From NCBI GenBank assembly GCA_937926065.1, contig CALANM010000239.1, positions 1 through 6,112 of the forward strand: a stretch of 6,112 nt of DNA, written 5' to 3'. The notes beneath the pieces were generated by a model. The model worked only from the letters and a program-made list of their open reading frames with translations, had not been told where the DNA came from and made no database searches. This stretch comes from an uncultured Microbacterium sp. (GTDB lineage: Bacteria > Actinomycetota > Actinomycetes > Actinomycetales > Microbacteriaceae). The translations under genes and the position numbers were made by a program. Shown here piece after piece: positions 1 to 6,013 of this stretch. The first letter of the stretch is position 1, and each line of letters starts with the position of its first letter.

Positions 1-1
1 C

Positions 2-787
2 CGCGGCAGCGACAAGCGCGGTGGCGTCAACGGCGCCCGCATCCGCCTCGCCCCGCAGAAGGACTGGGAGGTCAACAGCCCCGAGCAGCTCCACAAGGTG
101 CTCGGCGTCCTCGGCGGCATCAAGGCCGACTTCGACGCCACCGCGACGGGCGGCAAGAAGGTGTCGCTGGCCGACCTCATCGTCCTGGCCGGCAACGCGG
201 CCGTCGAGAAGGCCGCGAAGGACGCGGGCGTCGAGGTCGAGGTGACCTTCCGTCCGGGCCGCACCGACGCGACGGCCGAGCAGACCGACGTCGAGTCGTT
301 CTCGTACCTCGAGCCGGCCGCCGACGGCTTCCGCAACTACCTCGGACCGGTCGCCCTGGCGTCGGGCCTGCCCGCCGAGCACCTGCTGATCGACAAGGCC
401 AACCTGCTCACGCTGAGCGCGCCCGAGATGACGGTCCTCGTCGGCGGTCTGCGCGTCCTCGGCGCCAACTGGGACGGCTCGTCGTACGGCGTGTTCACCG
501 ACCGCCCGGGCGTGCTCACGAACGACTTCTTCGTGAACCTGCTCGACCTGGGCACGACGTGGAAGCCGCTCGACCCGGGCTCGCACGCCTTCGCCGGAAC
601 CAAGGACGGCTCGGGTCAGCCCGTGGGCGTCGGCACGCGCGTCGACCTGGTGTTCGGCTCGAACTCCGAGCTGCGGGCGCTCGCCGAGGTGTACGCCTCG
701 GACGACGCGACGGAGAAGTTCGTGCGCGACTTCGCAGCCGCCTGGGGTCGTGTGACCGAGCTCGACCGCTTCGACCTGCACGCGTAA
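2..787 (+). CDS. katG: Catalase-peroxidase KatG, C-terminal part (5' end outside window)
   Basis: This is the last 261 residues of a bifunctional haem catalase-peroxidase, which breaks down hydrogen peroxide and oxidises peroxidase substrates in the cytoplasm. The frame is open from the left edge to a TAA at 785-787, so the gene starts outside the window. Family members are about 720-740 residues, so roughly the last third is present, corresponding to much of the non-haem C-terminal peroxidase-like domain. Characteristic KatG stretches are visible: RGSDKRGG at the very start, LTLSAPEMTVLVGGLR (residues 136-151 of this fragment), LTNDFFVNLLD (172-182), RVDLVFGSNSELRALAEVY (213-231), and the ending LDRFDLHA. 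The catalytic Arg-Trp-His triad and the Met-Tyr-Trp adduct lie in the N-terminal domain and cannot be judged here. The gene converges on the aquaporin gene across a hairpin terminator. Family assignment is secure; nothing odd is seen apart from the edge truncation. Confidence 0.96.
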   Translation, partial: RGSDKRGGVNGARIRLAPQKDWEVNSPEQLHKVLGVLGGIKADFDATATGGKKVSLADLIVLAGNAAVEKAAKDAGVEVEVTFRPGRTDATAEQTDVESFSYLEPAADGFRNYLGPVALASGLPAEHLLIDKANLLTLSAPEMTVLVGGLRVLGANWDGSSYGVFTDRPGVLTNDFFVNLLDLGTTWKPLDPGSHAFAGTKDGSGQPVGVGTRVDLVFGSNSELRALAEVYASDDATEKFVRDFAAAWGRVTELDRFDLHA

Positions 788-802
788 GAGGCATACGCGC
801 AG

Positions 803-833
803 AAGGCCCGCTCTCTTTCGGGGAGCGGGCCTT
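803..833. terminator. Bidirectional hairpin terminator between convergent katG and aqpZ
   Basis: Arms 803-813 (AAGGCCCGCTC) and 823-833 (GAGCGGGCCTT) pair perfectly over 11 bp. They can extend by a T-G wobble (814-822) and a C-G pair (815-821), leaving a 5-nt loop (TTTCG). The hairpin sits 15 bp after the katG stop and 20 bp after the aqpZ stop on the other strand. The arms begin with AA and end with TT, so either strand ends its stem in UU. There is no longer U tract on either side, as is common for high-GC actinobacterial terminators. The double role is inferred from position and symmetry. Confidence 0.75.
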
Positions 834-853
834 CCATGTGTCCGGTGGAGGCG

Positions 854-1696
854 TCAGACGGATGCCGGGAGCCCAACGCTCCTGCCGTCGAACAGCGCCC
901 GGTGGGCGAAACCGGCCAGCAGCGCGCCGACGATCGGGAACACGATGAACACCCACAGCTGCAGCAGCGCATCGGCGCCGCCGTACAGTGCGGTCGCGAT
1001 CGAGCGGGCAGGGTTGACCGACGTGTTGTCGATCGGGATCGACGCGAGGTGGATGAGGGTGAGCGTGAGGCCGATGACGAGACCGGCGAGCTTCGTGCCG
1101 CGGGTCGCGTGCGTCACCCCGAGGATGACGAGCACGAAGATGCCCGTGAAGAGGATCTCGGCCGTCACGGCCGCCCCGAGGCCGAACCCGCCGGGGGAGT
1201 GCTCTCCGAACCCGTTGCTCGCGAAGCCTGCGGACTGCCGCGAGCTCAGCCAGCCGTCGGGTCCGAACAGGCCGATGAGCACGAGCAGGCTCGTGCCGAC
1301 CGCTCCGCCCACGATCTGCGCCACGATGTAGCCGAGCACGTCGCGCCAGGGGAAGCGTCCGGCCGCGGCGAGGCCCAGCGTCACGGCGGGATTGAAGTGC
1401 CCGCCGGAGATCGGGCCCCACGCGTACGCGCCCGCGACGATCGTGAGGCCGAAGGCGAGCGCGACGCCCACGAAGCCCACGCCGAGCGACGTGCCGTTGT
1501 CGCCGGTGCCGAAGTCGGCGGCGAACAGGGCGGTGCCGATCGACCCGAACACGAGCAGGAACGTGCCGGCCGCCTCCGCCAGCAGGATGACTCCCGTCGA
1601 GGGGCCGGATGCCGGCGGCGTGTGGTCGAGCGGCGTTGGCGTGTCAGGCGAATCCGGCACAGGATCAGGGCTTTCGGATCGGGGATCAGGGCTCAT
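854..1696 (-). CDS. aqpZ: AqpZ-type aquaporin (MIP family water channel)
   Basis: A 280-residue inner-membrane water channel of the major intrinsic protein family. Both pore signatures are present: HFNPAVT (first NPA at residues 102-104) and NTSVNPARS (second NPA at 228-230). By alignment from memory with E. coli AqpZ, the four aromatic/arginine filter residues F43, H174, T183 and R189 correspond to F82, H216, T225 and R231. This is the water-selective pattern rather than the glycerol-facilitator one. Other shared stretches include GVALAFGLT, RFPWRDVLGY and GFASNGFGEHSPGG. Hydrophobic segments consistent with six helices and two half-helices run from about residue 37 to 267. The protein is about 50 residues longer than E. 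coli AqpZ, mostly through a Ser/Pro/Asp-rich N-terminus (residues 1-35). The ATG start is supported by GAAAGGA (plus-strand 1703-1709) six bases upstream. The gene is divergent from mtrA and convergent with katG. Confidence 0.95.
   Translation of the reverse strand: MSPDPRSESPDPVPDSPDTPTPLDHTPPASGPSTGVILLAEAAGTFLLVFGSIGTALFAADFGTGDNGTSLGVGFVGVALAFGLTIVAGAYAWGPISGGHFNPAVTLGLAAAGRFPWRDVLGYIVAQIVGGAVGTSLLVLIGLFGPDGWLSSRQSAGFASNGFGEHSPGGFGLGAAVTAEILFTGIFVLVILGVTHATRGTKLAGLVIGLTLTLIHLASIPIDNTSVNPARSIATALYGGADALLQLWVFIVFPIVGALLAGFAHRALFDGRSVGLPASV
1631..1693 (-). repeat. Three in-frame 21-bp repeats coding Ser-Pro-Asp heptads at the aquaporin N-terminus
   Basis: Residues 2-22 of the aquaporin divide into three heptads, SPDPRSE, SPDPVPD and SPDTPTP, each opening with Ser-Pro-Asp at residues 2, 9 and 16. 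At the DNA level an exact 11-bp word (GGATCAGGGCT on the plus strand) recurs at 1662-1672 and 1683-1693, offset by exactly 21 bp; the third copy has diverged. This looks like expansion of a disordered, probably cytoplasmic tail by tandem slippage. A role for the tail is not known. Confidence 0.7.
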
Positions 1697-1702
1697 GGCA
1701 GG

Positions 1703-1709
1703 TCCTTTC
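1703..1709 (-). promoter_or_regulatory. Ribosome binding site of aqpZ
   Basis: On the minus strand this reads GAAAGGA, a good Shine-Dalgarno match, with six bases before the ATG at 1696. It fixes the aquaporin start and therefore supports translation of the repeat-bearing N-terminal extension. No in-frame ATG or GTG start was noticed just before the first helix. Confidence 0.8.
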
Positions 1710-1872
1710 GGTGAGCTGATCTGCTGGAGGTGATTCTGCTCCCGTCCGGCGCTCGTGCACAGAGCGTGCGCGCGCGCCGCCGATCCGGCACGGGCTCGCC
1801 GCGAGTCGGATGGACGTGCGCTTCACGTCGCCTGAGCGCCGGCACATCGCCGCCCCGTTGCCGGACCCGTCC

Positions 1873-1880
1873 GATACTGT
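1873..1880 (+). promoter_or_regulatory. Possible -10 element for the mtrAB-lpqB operon
   Basis: GATACTGT contains TACTGT at 1875-1880, matching the TAnnnT pattern of actinobacterial housekeeping -10 elements. It is one of the few AT-containing hexamers in this GC-rich region. A start site near 1886 would leave a leader of about 50 nt before mtrA. No -35 at proper spacing is visible: TTGCCG at 1858-1863 is too close. This is a weak prediction. Confidence 0.3.
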
Positions 1881-1927
1881 GTCTGTCAGCGCACTCACCC
1901 CGGCGCGCGACGGCAACCGCCGAACCC

Positions 1928-1933
1928 GAAGGA
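1928..1933 (+). promoter_or_regulatory. Ribosome binding site of mtrA
   Basis: GAAGGA lies 3 nt before ATG 1937 and 12 nt before the in-frame ATG 1946. The first spacing is short and the second long, so the site proves translation starts here but does not by itself decide between the two codons. It argues against the much longer in-frame extension reaching GTG 1730. Confidence 0.65.
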
Positions 1934-1936
1934 CGA

Positions 1937-2626
1937 ATGGGTCAGATGGCTTCCCGCATCCTCGTCGTCGACGACGACACCGCTCTGGCAGAGATGATCG
2001 GCATCGTGCTGCGGACGGAGGGCTTCGAGCCCGTCTTCTGCGCAGACGGCGCCGCCGCCGTCGACGTCTGGCGCCAGGAGCGGCCCGACCTCGTGCTGCT
2101 CGACCTGATGCTGCCGGGAGTGGACGGGATCGAGATCTGCACCCGCATTCGCACCGAGTCGGGCGTACCGATCATCATGCTCACCGCCCGAACCGACACC
2201 GCCGACGTGGTCAGGGGTCTCGAGTCCGGCGCCGACGACTACATCGTCAAGCCCTTCAACCCGAAGGAGCTGGTCGCTCGCATCCGCACGCGCCTGCGCC
2301 CGGCGTCCGCGCCCTCGTCCGAGACGCTGCGCATCGGAGACCTCACGGTGGACGTCGCCGCCCACGAGGTGCGCCGCGGCGACGCGATCATCGCGTTGAC
2401 GCCGCTCGAGTTCGAGCTGCTGGTCGCGCTCGCCTCGAAGCCGCAGCAGGTCTTCTCTCGCGAGGCGCTGCTCGAGCAGGTCTGGGGATACCACTACAAG
2501 GCCGACACCCGTCTCGTGAACGTGCACGTGCAGCGCCTGCGCGCGAAGGTCGAGCTCGACCCCGACAACCCCAAGATCGTGACGACGGTGCGGGGCGTCG
2601 GCTACCGCGCCGGTGCCGCCGTCTAG
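1937..2626 (+). CDS. mtrA: Response regulator MtrA (OmpR/PhoB family)
   Basis: A cytoplasmic DNA-binding response regulator, partner of the kinase encoded next. Residues 1-120 form the receiver domain: acidic pocket D12-D14, phosphoacceptor D56 in LLDLMLPG, T83 in MLTAR, Y102 and K105 in DDYIVKPF. Residues 130-229 form the winged-helix DNA-binding domain, with LTPLEFELLVALA (154-166), VWGY, the recognition helix around DTRLVNVHVQRLRAKVE (190-206), and the closing wing TTVRGVGYRAG. The match to mycobacterial MtrA is close over the whole length, and 229 residues compares with about 228 there. The chosen start gives MGQMASRILVVDDD, parallel to the M-x-x-M-x-x-RILVVDDD start of M. tuberculosis MtrA; ATG 1946 (three codons later) is an alternative. 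The gene leads a tight operon with mtrB and lpqB. In actinobacteria MtrA controls cell wall, division and osmotic-response genes and is often essential; those roles are known from relatives and were not seen here. Confidence 0.97.
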   Translation: MGQMASRILVVDDDTALAEMIGIVLRTEGFEPVFCADGAAAVDVWRQERPDLVLLDLMLPGVDGIEICTRIRTESGVPIIMLTARTDTADVVRGLESGADDYIVKPFNPKELVARIRTRLRPASAPSSETLRIGDLTVDVAAHEVRRGDAIIALTPLEFELLVALASKPQQVFSREALLEQVWGYHYKADTRLVNVHVQRLRAKVELDPDNPKIVTTVRGVGYRAGAAV

Positions 2627-2627
2627 C

Positions 2628-2631
2628 GAGG
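2628..2631 (+). promoter_or_regulatory. Ribosome binding site of mtrB (decides the start)
   Basis: GAGG lies five bases before GTG 2637, just after the mtrA stop. The other in-frame candidate, GTG 2613 inside mtrA, has no purine-rich stretch at a suitable distance. This favours 2637. Confidence 0.6.
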
Positions 2632-2636
2632 CGCCC

Positions 2637-4316
2637 GTGGCATCGGCGACCGGGTCGGCACGGACGGCGGCGGTGCCGTCGTGGCGTGACTGGCGGGCAT
2701 GGCCTGACACGATCGTGCACGCGTGGCGCCGGTCGCTGCGCTTCCGCACGCTCGCCGTCACGCTCGGCCTCACGGCGCTGACCATTCTCGTGGCGCTCGT
2801 GTGGATGGCGCTCGCGATCCAGAACGACCTCTTCGAGTCGCGCGTGCAGCAGGTGCAGGAGTCGGCGCAGCGGGCGACCGCCGCGGCCCAGACGACGTTC
2901 GACGCCGCCGAGGTCGAGGGCAGTCGGGCGGCGCTGGAGAGCCTCATGCGCGAGGTGCAGTCGACGCAGTTCCGGCAGGCGGGCACCGATATGTACGCGA
3001 TGTTCCGCCTGTCCGACGAACCGTCGTCGGTCGCGCCGCAGGACCTGGATGCCGGGGGCCTCACGGCCTCGTTCCTGTCGAAGGAGCTGCGGGCCGCGGT
3101 CGCCGCCGACGGCACCCGTCAGTCGTGGCAGTCGGTCGCGCTGCCCAGCGACGACGATCGTGTCGTGCCGGGCGTCGTGATCGGCCAGCAGATCGTGCTC
3201 CCCGAGGCGGGCGGCTACGAGCTCTACTTCGCGTACGACCTCGCGGCTGAAGCCGAGACGCTGCGGTTCGTGCAGGTCACCCTGTGGGGCGTCGGCTTCG
3301 TGCTCGTCGTGCTGATCGGCGCGATCGCGTGGTTCGTGCTGCGCTCGGTGACGGTCCCCATCGCGCAGGCGGCCGAGACGAGCGCGAAGCTCGCCGCCGG
3401 CGATCTCGCTGTGCGCCTCCCGGTGCATGGCGAGGACGAGTTCGCCACTCTCGGCAGGTCGTTCAACGCGATGGCCGACAGCATCGAGAGCCAGATCAAG
3501 GAGCTCGCCGATCTGTCGCTCGTCCAGCAGCGGTTCGTCTCCGACGTCTCGCACGAGCTGCGCACGCCTCTCACGACGATCCGCCTGGCATCCGACATGC
3601 TCAATGATCAGCGGGCGGAGTTCGACCCGACCACAGCGCGGGCCGCCGAGCTGCTGCACGCACAGGTGGAGCGCTTCGAGACGCTCCTCACCGACCTCCT
3701 CGAGATCAGCCGGTACGACGCCGGCTCCGTGCAGCTCGAGAAGGAGCCCACGAGCCTCGCGCATCTCGCCGAAGACGTCGTCGCCTCGATGCAGCAGCTC
3801 GCCGAGCAGCACGGCACCGACGTGCGCGTCGTCGCTCCCGGCGGCTACTCGCCCGTCGAGATGGACCCGCGCCGGGTGCGGCGCATCGTCCGCAACCTGC
3901 TCGGCAACGCGATCGAGCATGGCGAGGGCCGACCCATCGTGGTCACCGTCGACAGCGACCAGCGCTCGGTCGCCGTGGGCGTGCGCGACTTCGGCATGGG
4001 CATGCGCCCCGAAGACATGGAACGCGTCTTCGACCGGTTCTGGCGGGCGGACCCGTCGCGCAAGCGCACGATCGGCGGCACCGGGCTCGGGCTCTCGATC
4101 GCGCTCGGCGACGCGCGACTGCACGGCGGCACGCTCGCCGTCTGGTCGGAGCCCGGCCACGGCACGAACTTCGTGCTCACGCTCCCGCGCGGCTCTGCGC
4201 CGCTCGACGGGTCCTCGCCCATCCCGCTCGACCCGGGAGACGACGGCACACCGCTCGACGACCTCGGGCTCACTCAGCCCATAGACATCTCGAAGAGCTC
4301 GGGGAGGCGCTCATGA
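2637..4316 (+). CDS. mtrB: Sensor histidine kinase MtrB
   Basis: A membrane sensor kinase that autophosphorylates on histidine and passes phosphate to MtrA. With the GTG 2637 start it has 559 residues (M. tuberculosis MtrB is about 567). Order of parts: short cytoplasmic N-terminus; TM1 at about 37-62; extracytoplasmic sensor region about 63-213; TM2 about 215-236; HAMP linker about 237-288; dimerisation/phosphoacceptor H-box FVSDVSHELRTPL with H306; and an ATPase domain with N-box NLLGNAIEH (N424), G1 box RDFGMGM (D451), F-box VFDRFWR (F468) and G2 box GGTGLGLSI (480-488). All catalytic motifs are intact. A Pro/Asp-rich tail of about 40 residues follows the kinase core. The start lies 10 bp past mtrA; GTG 2613 would add 8 residues and overlap mtrA. 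The TGA stop overlaps the lpqB ATG. In relatives MtrB responds to osmotic and envelope stress and localises with division or cell-wall sites. Confidence 0.97.
   Translation: MASATGSARTAAVPSWRDWRAWPDTIVHAWRRSLRFRTLAVTLGLTALTILVALVWMALAIQNDLFESRVQQVQESAQRATAAAQTTFDAAEVEGSRAALESLMREVQSTQFRQAGTDMYAMFRLSDEPSSVAPQDLDAGGLTASFLSKELRAAVAADGTRQSWQSVALPSDDDRVVPGVVIGQQIVLPEAGGYELYFAYDLAAEAETLRFVQVTLWGVGFVLVVLIGAIAWFVLRSVTVPIAQAAETSAKLAAGDLAVRLPVHGEDEFATLGRSFNAMADSIESQIKELADLSLVQQRFVSDVSHELRTPLTTIRLASDMLNDQRAEFDPTTARAAELLHAQVERFETLLTDLLEISRYDAGSVQLEKEPTSLAHLAEDVVASMQQLAEQHGTDVRVVAPGGYSPVEMDPRRVRRIVRNLLGNAIEHGEGRPIVVTVDSDQRSVAVGVRDFGMGMRPEDMERVFDRFWRADPSRKRTIGGTGLGLSIALGDARLHGGTLAVWSEPGHGTNFVLTLPRGSAPLDGSSPIPLDPGDDGTPLDDLGLTQPIDISKSSGRRS
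4301..4307 (+). promoter_or_regulatory. Ribosome binding site of lpqB inside the mtrB 3' end
   Basis: GGGGAGG is a strong Shine-Dalgarno sequence with five bases before the ATG at 4313. It lies within the last codons of mtrB. Together with the ATGA overlap (4313-4316) it suggests translation of lpqB is coupled to that of mtrB. Confidence 0.85.
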
Positions 4317-6013
4317 TCCGCTCACGGCATCCCCGCCTCGCGCGCGCCGCGACCGCGCTGGCCGCCGCCGCGCTCGCCGTCGCCCTCACCGCGTGCGCGG
4401 GCCTTCCCACGAGCGGCCCCGTCAAGATGGGACGCGCCGTCGCCGATGCCGCCGAGGATCCGACGGTGTTCTTCAACCCCGCTGACCCGGCCCCCGGGAT
4501 GTCGCCGCAGCAGATCGTCGACGGCTTCATCGCCGCCGCGACGGGACCGCGAAACGACTGGGGGACGGCCCGGCTGTTCCTCACCGAGGATTTCGCCGCG
4601 CGGTGGCAGCCTGCCGCCGGCGTCACGGTCTACGCACCGGACCAGCGCACGATGGCCGAGCCGTCGGAGGGGCAGATCACCGTCGAGATCGTGCCCGAGG
4701 CATCGGTCGACGCGACCGGCGCCTACAGTGTCGTCGACGCGGGCCCCACGACCCTCGCCTACCGGCTTGAGAAGGTCGACGGCGAGTGGCGGATCGCCGA
4801 CGCACCCGACGGCATCGTGCTCGATCGCAGCCGGTTCGCCTCGGTGTTCCGCAGCTACGCGCTCATGTACTTCGACCCCACCTGGACCTACCTCGTTCCC
4901 GACCAGCGGTGGTTCGCCGTCGAGAACGCGGCGACGCGCATCGCGCAGGCGCTCGTGAGCGGGCAGCCCAGCCCCTGGCTGGCCGGCTCGGTCGTGACGG
5001 CGTTCACCGAGGGAGCAGGGCTTGTCGGGCCGTCCGTGCCGGTGCGGTCCCAGATCGCGCAGGTGTCGCTGCGGCCGGCCGCACGCGAGCTCGAGCAGAT
5101 CACCCTCGACCGCATGCAGGCGCAGCTCGAGCGGAGCCTCGAGACGGCGCGTGTGCAGGGGGTCGACATGCTCGTCGACGGGCAGCTGCTCGAGGCGACG
5201 GCCGTCGAGGTGGCCGACACGCGCATCGAGTCGCGGTCGCTCGTGCTGTCGGGGGGGACGTTCGGCTTCCTCGCCGGCGACGTGCTCGACACGATCCCCG
5301 GTTTGAGCGACGCCGTCGTCGAGGCGGGTGCCGTGGCCGCCGAGGTCGACGCGGAGCGAGTCAACGCCGCCGTCCGCACGACTGCCGGCGACGTGCGGCG
5401 GGTGCGCGCGGACGGATCCTCGCAGATTCTCGACGAGCGCGCCGGACTCATCGACCCCACGATCGACGCGAGCGGATTCGTGTACTCGGTGCCGTCGGGG
5501 TCGCCGACGGACGTCCGGGCGTTCGGGCTCGACGGCACGCAGTACGACATCGCCGGAGCCTGGCCCGGTGCGACGGCCGTCGACGCGATGCGGGTCTCGC
5601 GTGACGGCACGCGCGTCGCCGCGATCGTCCGCGACAGCGGCCGCTCGCGGATCGTCGTGGCGGGCATCGTCCGTGACCAGGCCGGCACCCCCCAGCGCCT
5701 GAGCGAGCCGGTGGAGCTGGGTCCGCTCCCGGGGGACGGGACCGGCCTCGGCCTGACATGGCTCGACGGCTCGACCGTCGCGGCGCTCGCCGACGAGGGG
5801 GCGCAGCAGGTCGTGATCGAGCAGCCGGTGGGCGGGCCGATGGAGATCACGCGCGCGCCCGAGGGCGCCGTGTCGATCGCCGGTGGCAACGAGTCGGGCA
5901 CCGTGCGGGTGCTGGACGCCGACGGCACGCTCCACGGTCAGCGCGGCGCGGGCTGGTCGCCCATCGCGTCGGACGTGACGTTCGTCGCGGTGCAGAAGGG
6001 CTCGCCGAGCTGA
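4313..6013 (+). CDS. lpqB: Lipoprotein LpqB, MtrAB-associated
   Basis: A 566-residue exported lipoprotein; mycobacterial LpqB is of similar size. The N-terminus has the Arg-containing head RSRHPRLAR, a hydrophobic core (about 11-24) and the lipobox LTAC, with C28 as the predicted lipidated cysteine, followed by the family's GLPTSGPV. After an N-terminal domain (about 60-185, ending near RSYALMYFDPTWTYLVPDQRWF), residues about 197-310 fit the GerMN domain. The rest (about 315-566), with repeated DG turns, fits the LpqB beta-propeller. In mycobacteria LpqB binds the outer part of MtrB and affects MtrA phosphorylation, motility and envelope integrity; that role is carried over from relatives. 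The ATG start is fixed by the strong ribosome site and the 4-bp overlap with mtrB. A run of seven G at 5251-5257 does not break the frame. The gene ends with TGA at 6011-6013 and no clear terminator follows, so the operon may continue. Confidence 0.96.
   Translation: MIRSRHPRLARAATALAAAALAVALTACAGLPTSGPVKMGRAVADAAEDPTVFFNPADPAPGMSPQQIVDGFIAAATGPRNDWGTARLFLTEDFAARWQPAAGVTVYAPDQRTMAEPSEGQITVEIVPEASVDATGAYSVVDAGPTTLAYRLEKVDGEWRIADAPDGIVLDRSRFASVFRSYALMYFDPTWTYLVPDQRWFAVENAATRIAQALVSGQPSPWLAGSVVTAFTEGAGLVGPSVPVRSQIAQVSLRPAARELEQITLDRMQAQLERSLETARVQGVDMLVDGQLLEATAVEVADTRIESRSLVLSGGTFGFLAGDVLDTIPGLSDAVVEAGAVAAEVDAERVNAAVRTTAGDVRRVRADGSSQILDERAGLIDPTIDASGFVYSVPSGSPTDVRAFGLDGTQYDIAGAWPGATAVDAMRVSRDGTRVAAIVRDSGRSRIVVAGIVRDQAGTPQRLSEPVELGPLPGDGTGLGLTWLDGSTVAALADEGAQQVVIEQPVGGPMEITRAPEGAVSIAGGNESGTVRVLDADGTLHGQRGAGWSPIASDVTFVAVQKGSPS

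Larger units (their letters stand above)
1697..1936. promoter_or_regulatory. Divergent intergenic region between aqpZ and mtrA
   Basis: This 240-bp region must carry the promoters of two divergent units, aqpZ (-) and mtrA-mtrB-lpqB (+). Both ribosome binding sites lie at its edges. A small inverted repeat, CGCTC (1750-1754) and GAGCG (1762-1766), flanks GTGCACA, but it is too short to call an operator. No convincing tandem copy of the GTCACA-type MtrA motif described in mycobacteria was found by eye. No tRNA, riboswitch or small gene is apparent. Confidence 0.6.

Noticed and set aside
836..1714. Plus-strand open frame opposite the aquaporin
   Set aside because: Composition is Arg/Glu/Asp-rich shadow sequence with no domain. 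The aquaporin on the other strand has both NPA motifs and a ribosome site.
1750..1766. Inverted repeat CGCTC-GTGCACA-GAGCG as an operator
   Set aside because: Five-base arms are expected by chance in GC-rich sequence, and the repeat matches no regulator motif I can name.
1730..1936. N-terminal extension of mtrA to GTG 1730 (69 extra residues)
   Set aside because: The extra residues are Arg/Ser-rich and unlike any receiver domain, the protein would exceed family length, and GAAGGA at 1928-1933 marks a start further downstream.
2388..4160. Long minus-strand open frame (590 codons) opposite mtrA/mtrB
   Set aside because: It is antisense to unmistakable mtrA and mtrB coding sequence, is rich in Arg/His/Asp as expected for a high-GC shadow frame, and has no recognisable domain.
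5251..5257. Run of seven G in lpqB as a possible phase-variation or frameshift site
   Set aside because: The frame continues intact through it with family-like protein on both sides. Such runs are common by chance at this GC content.
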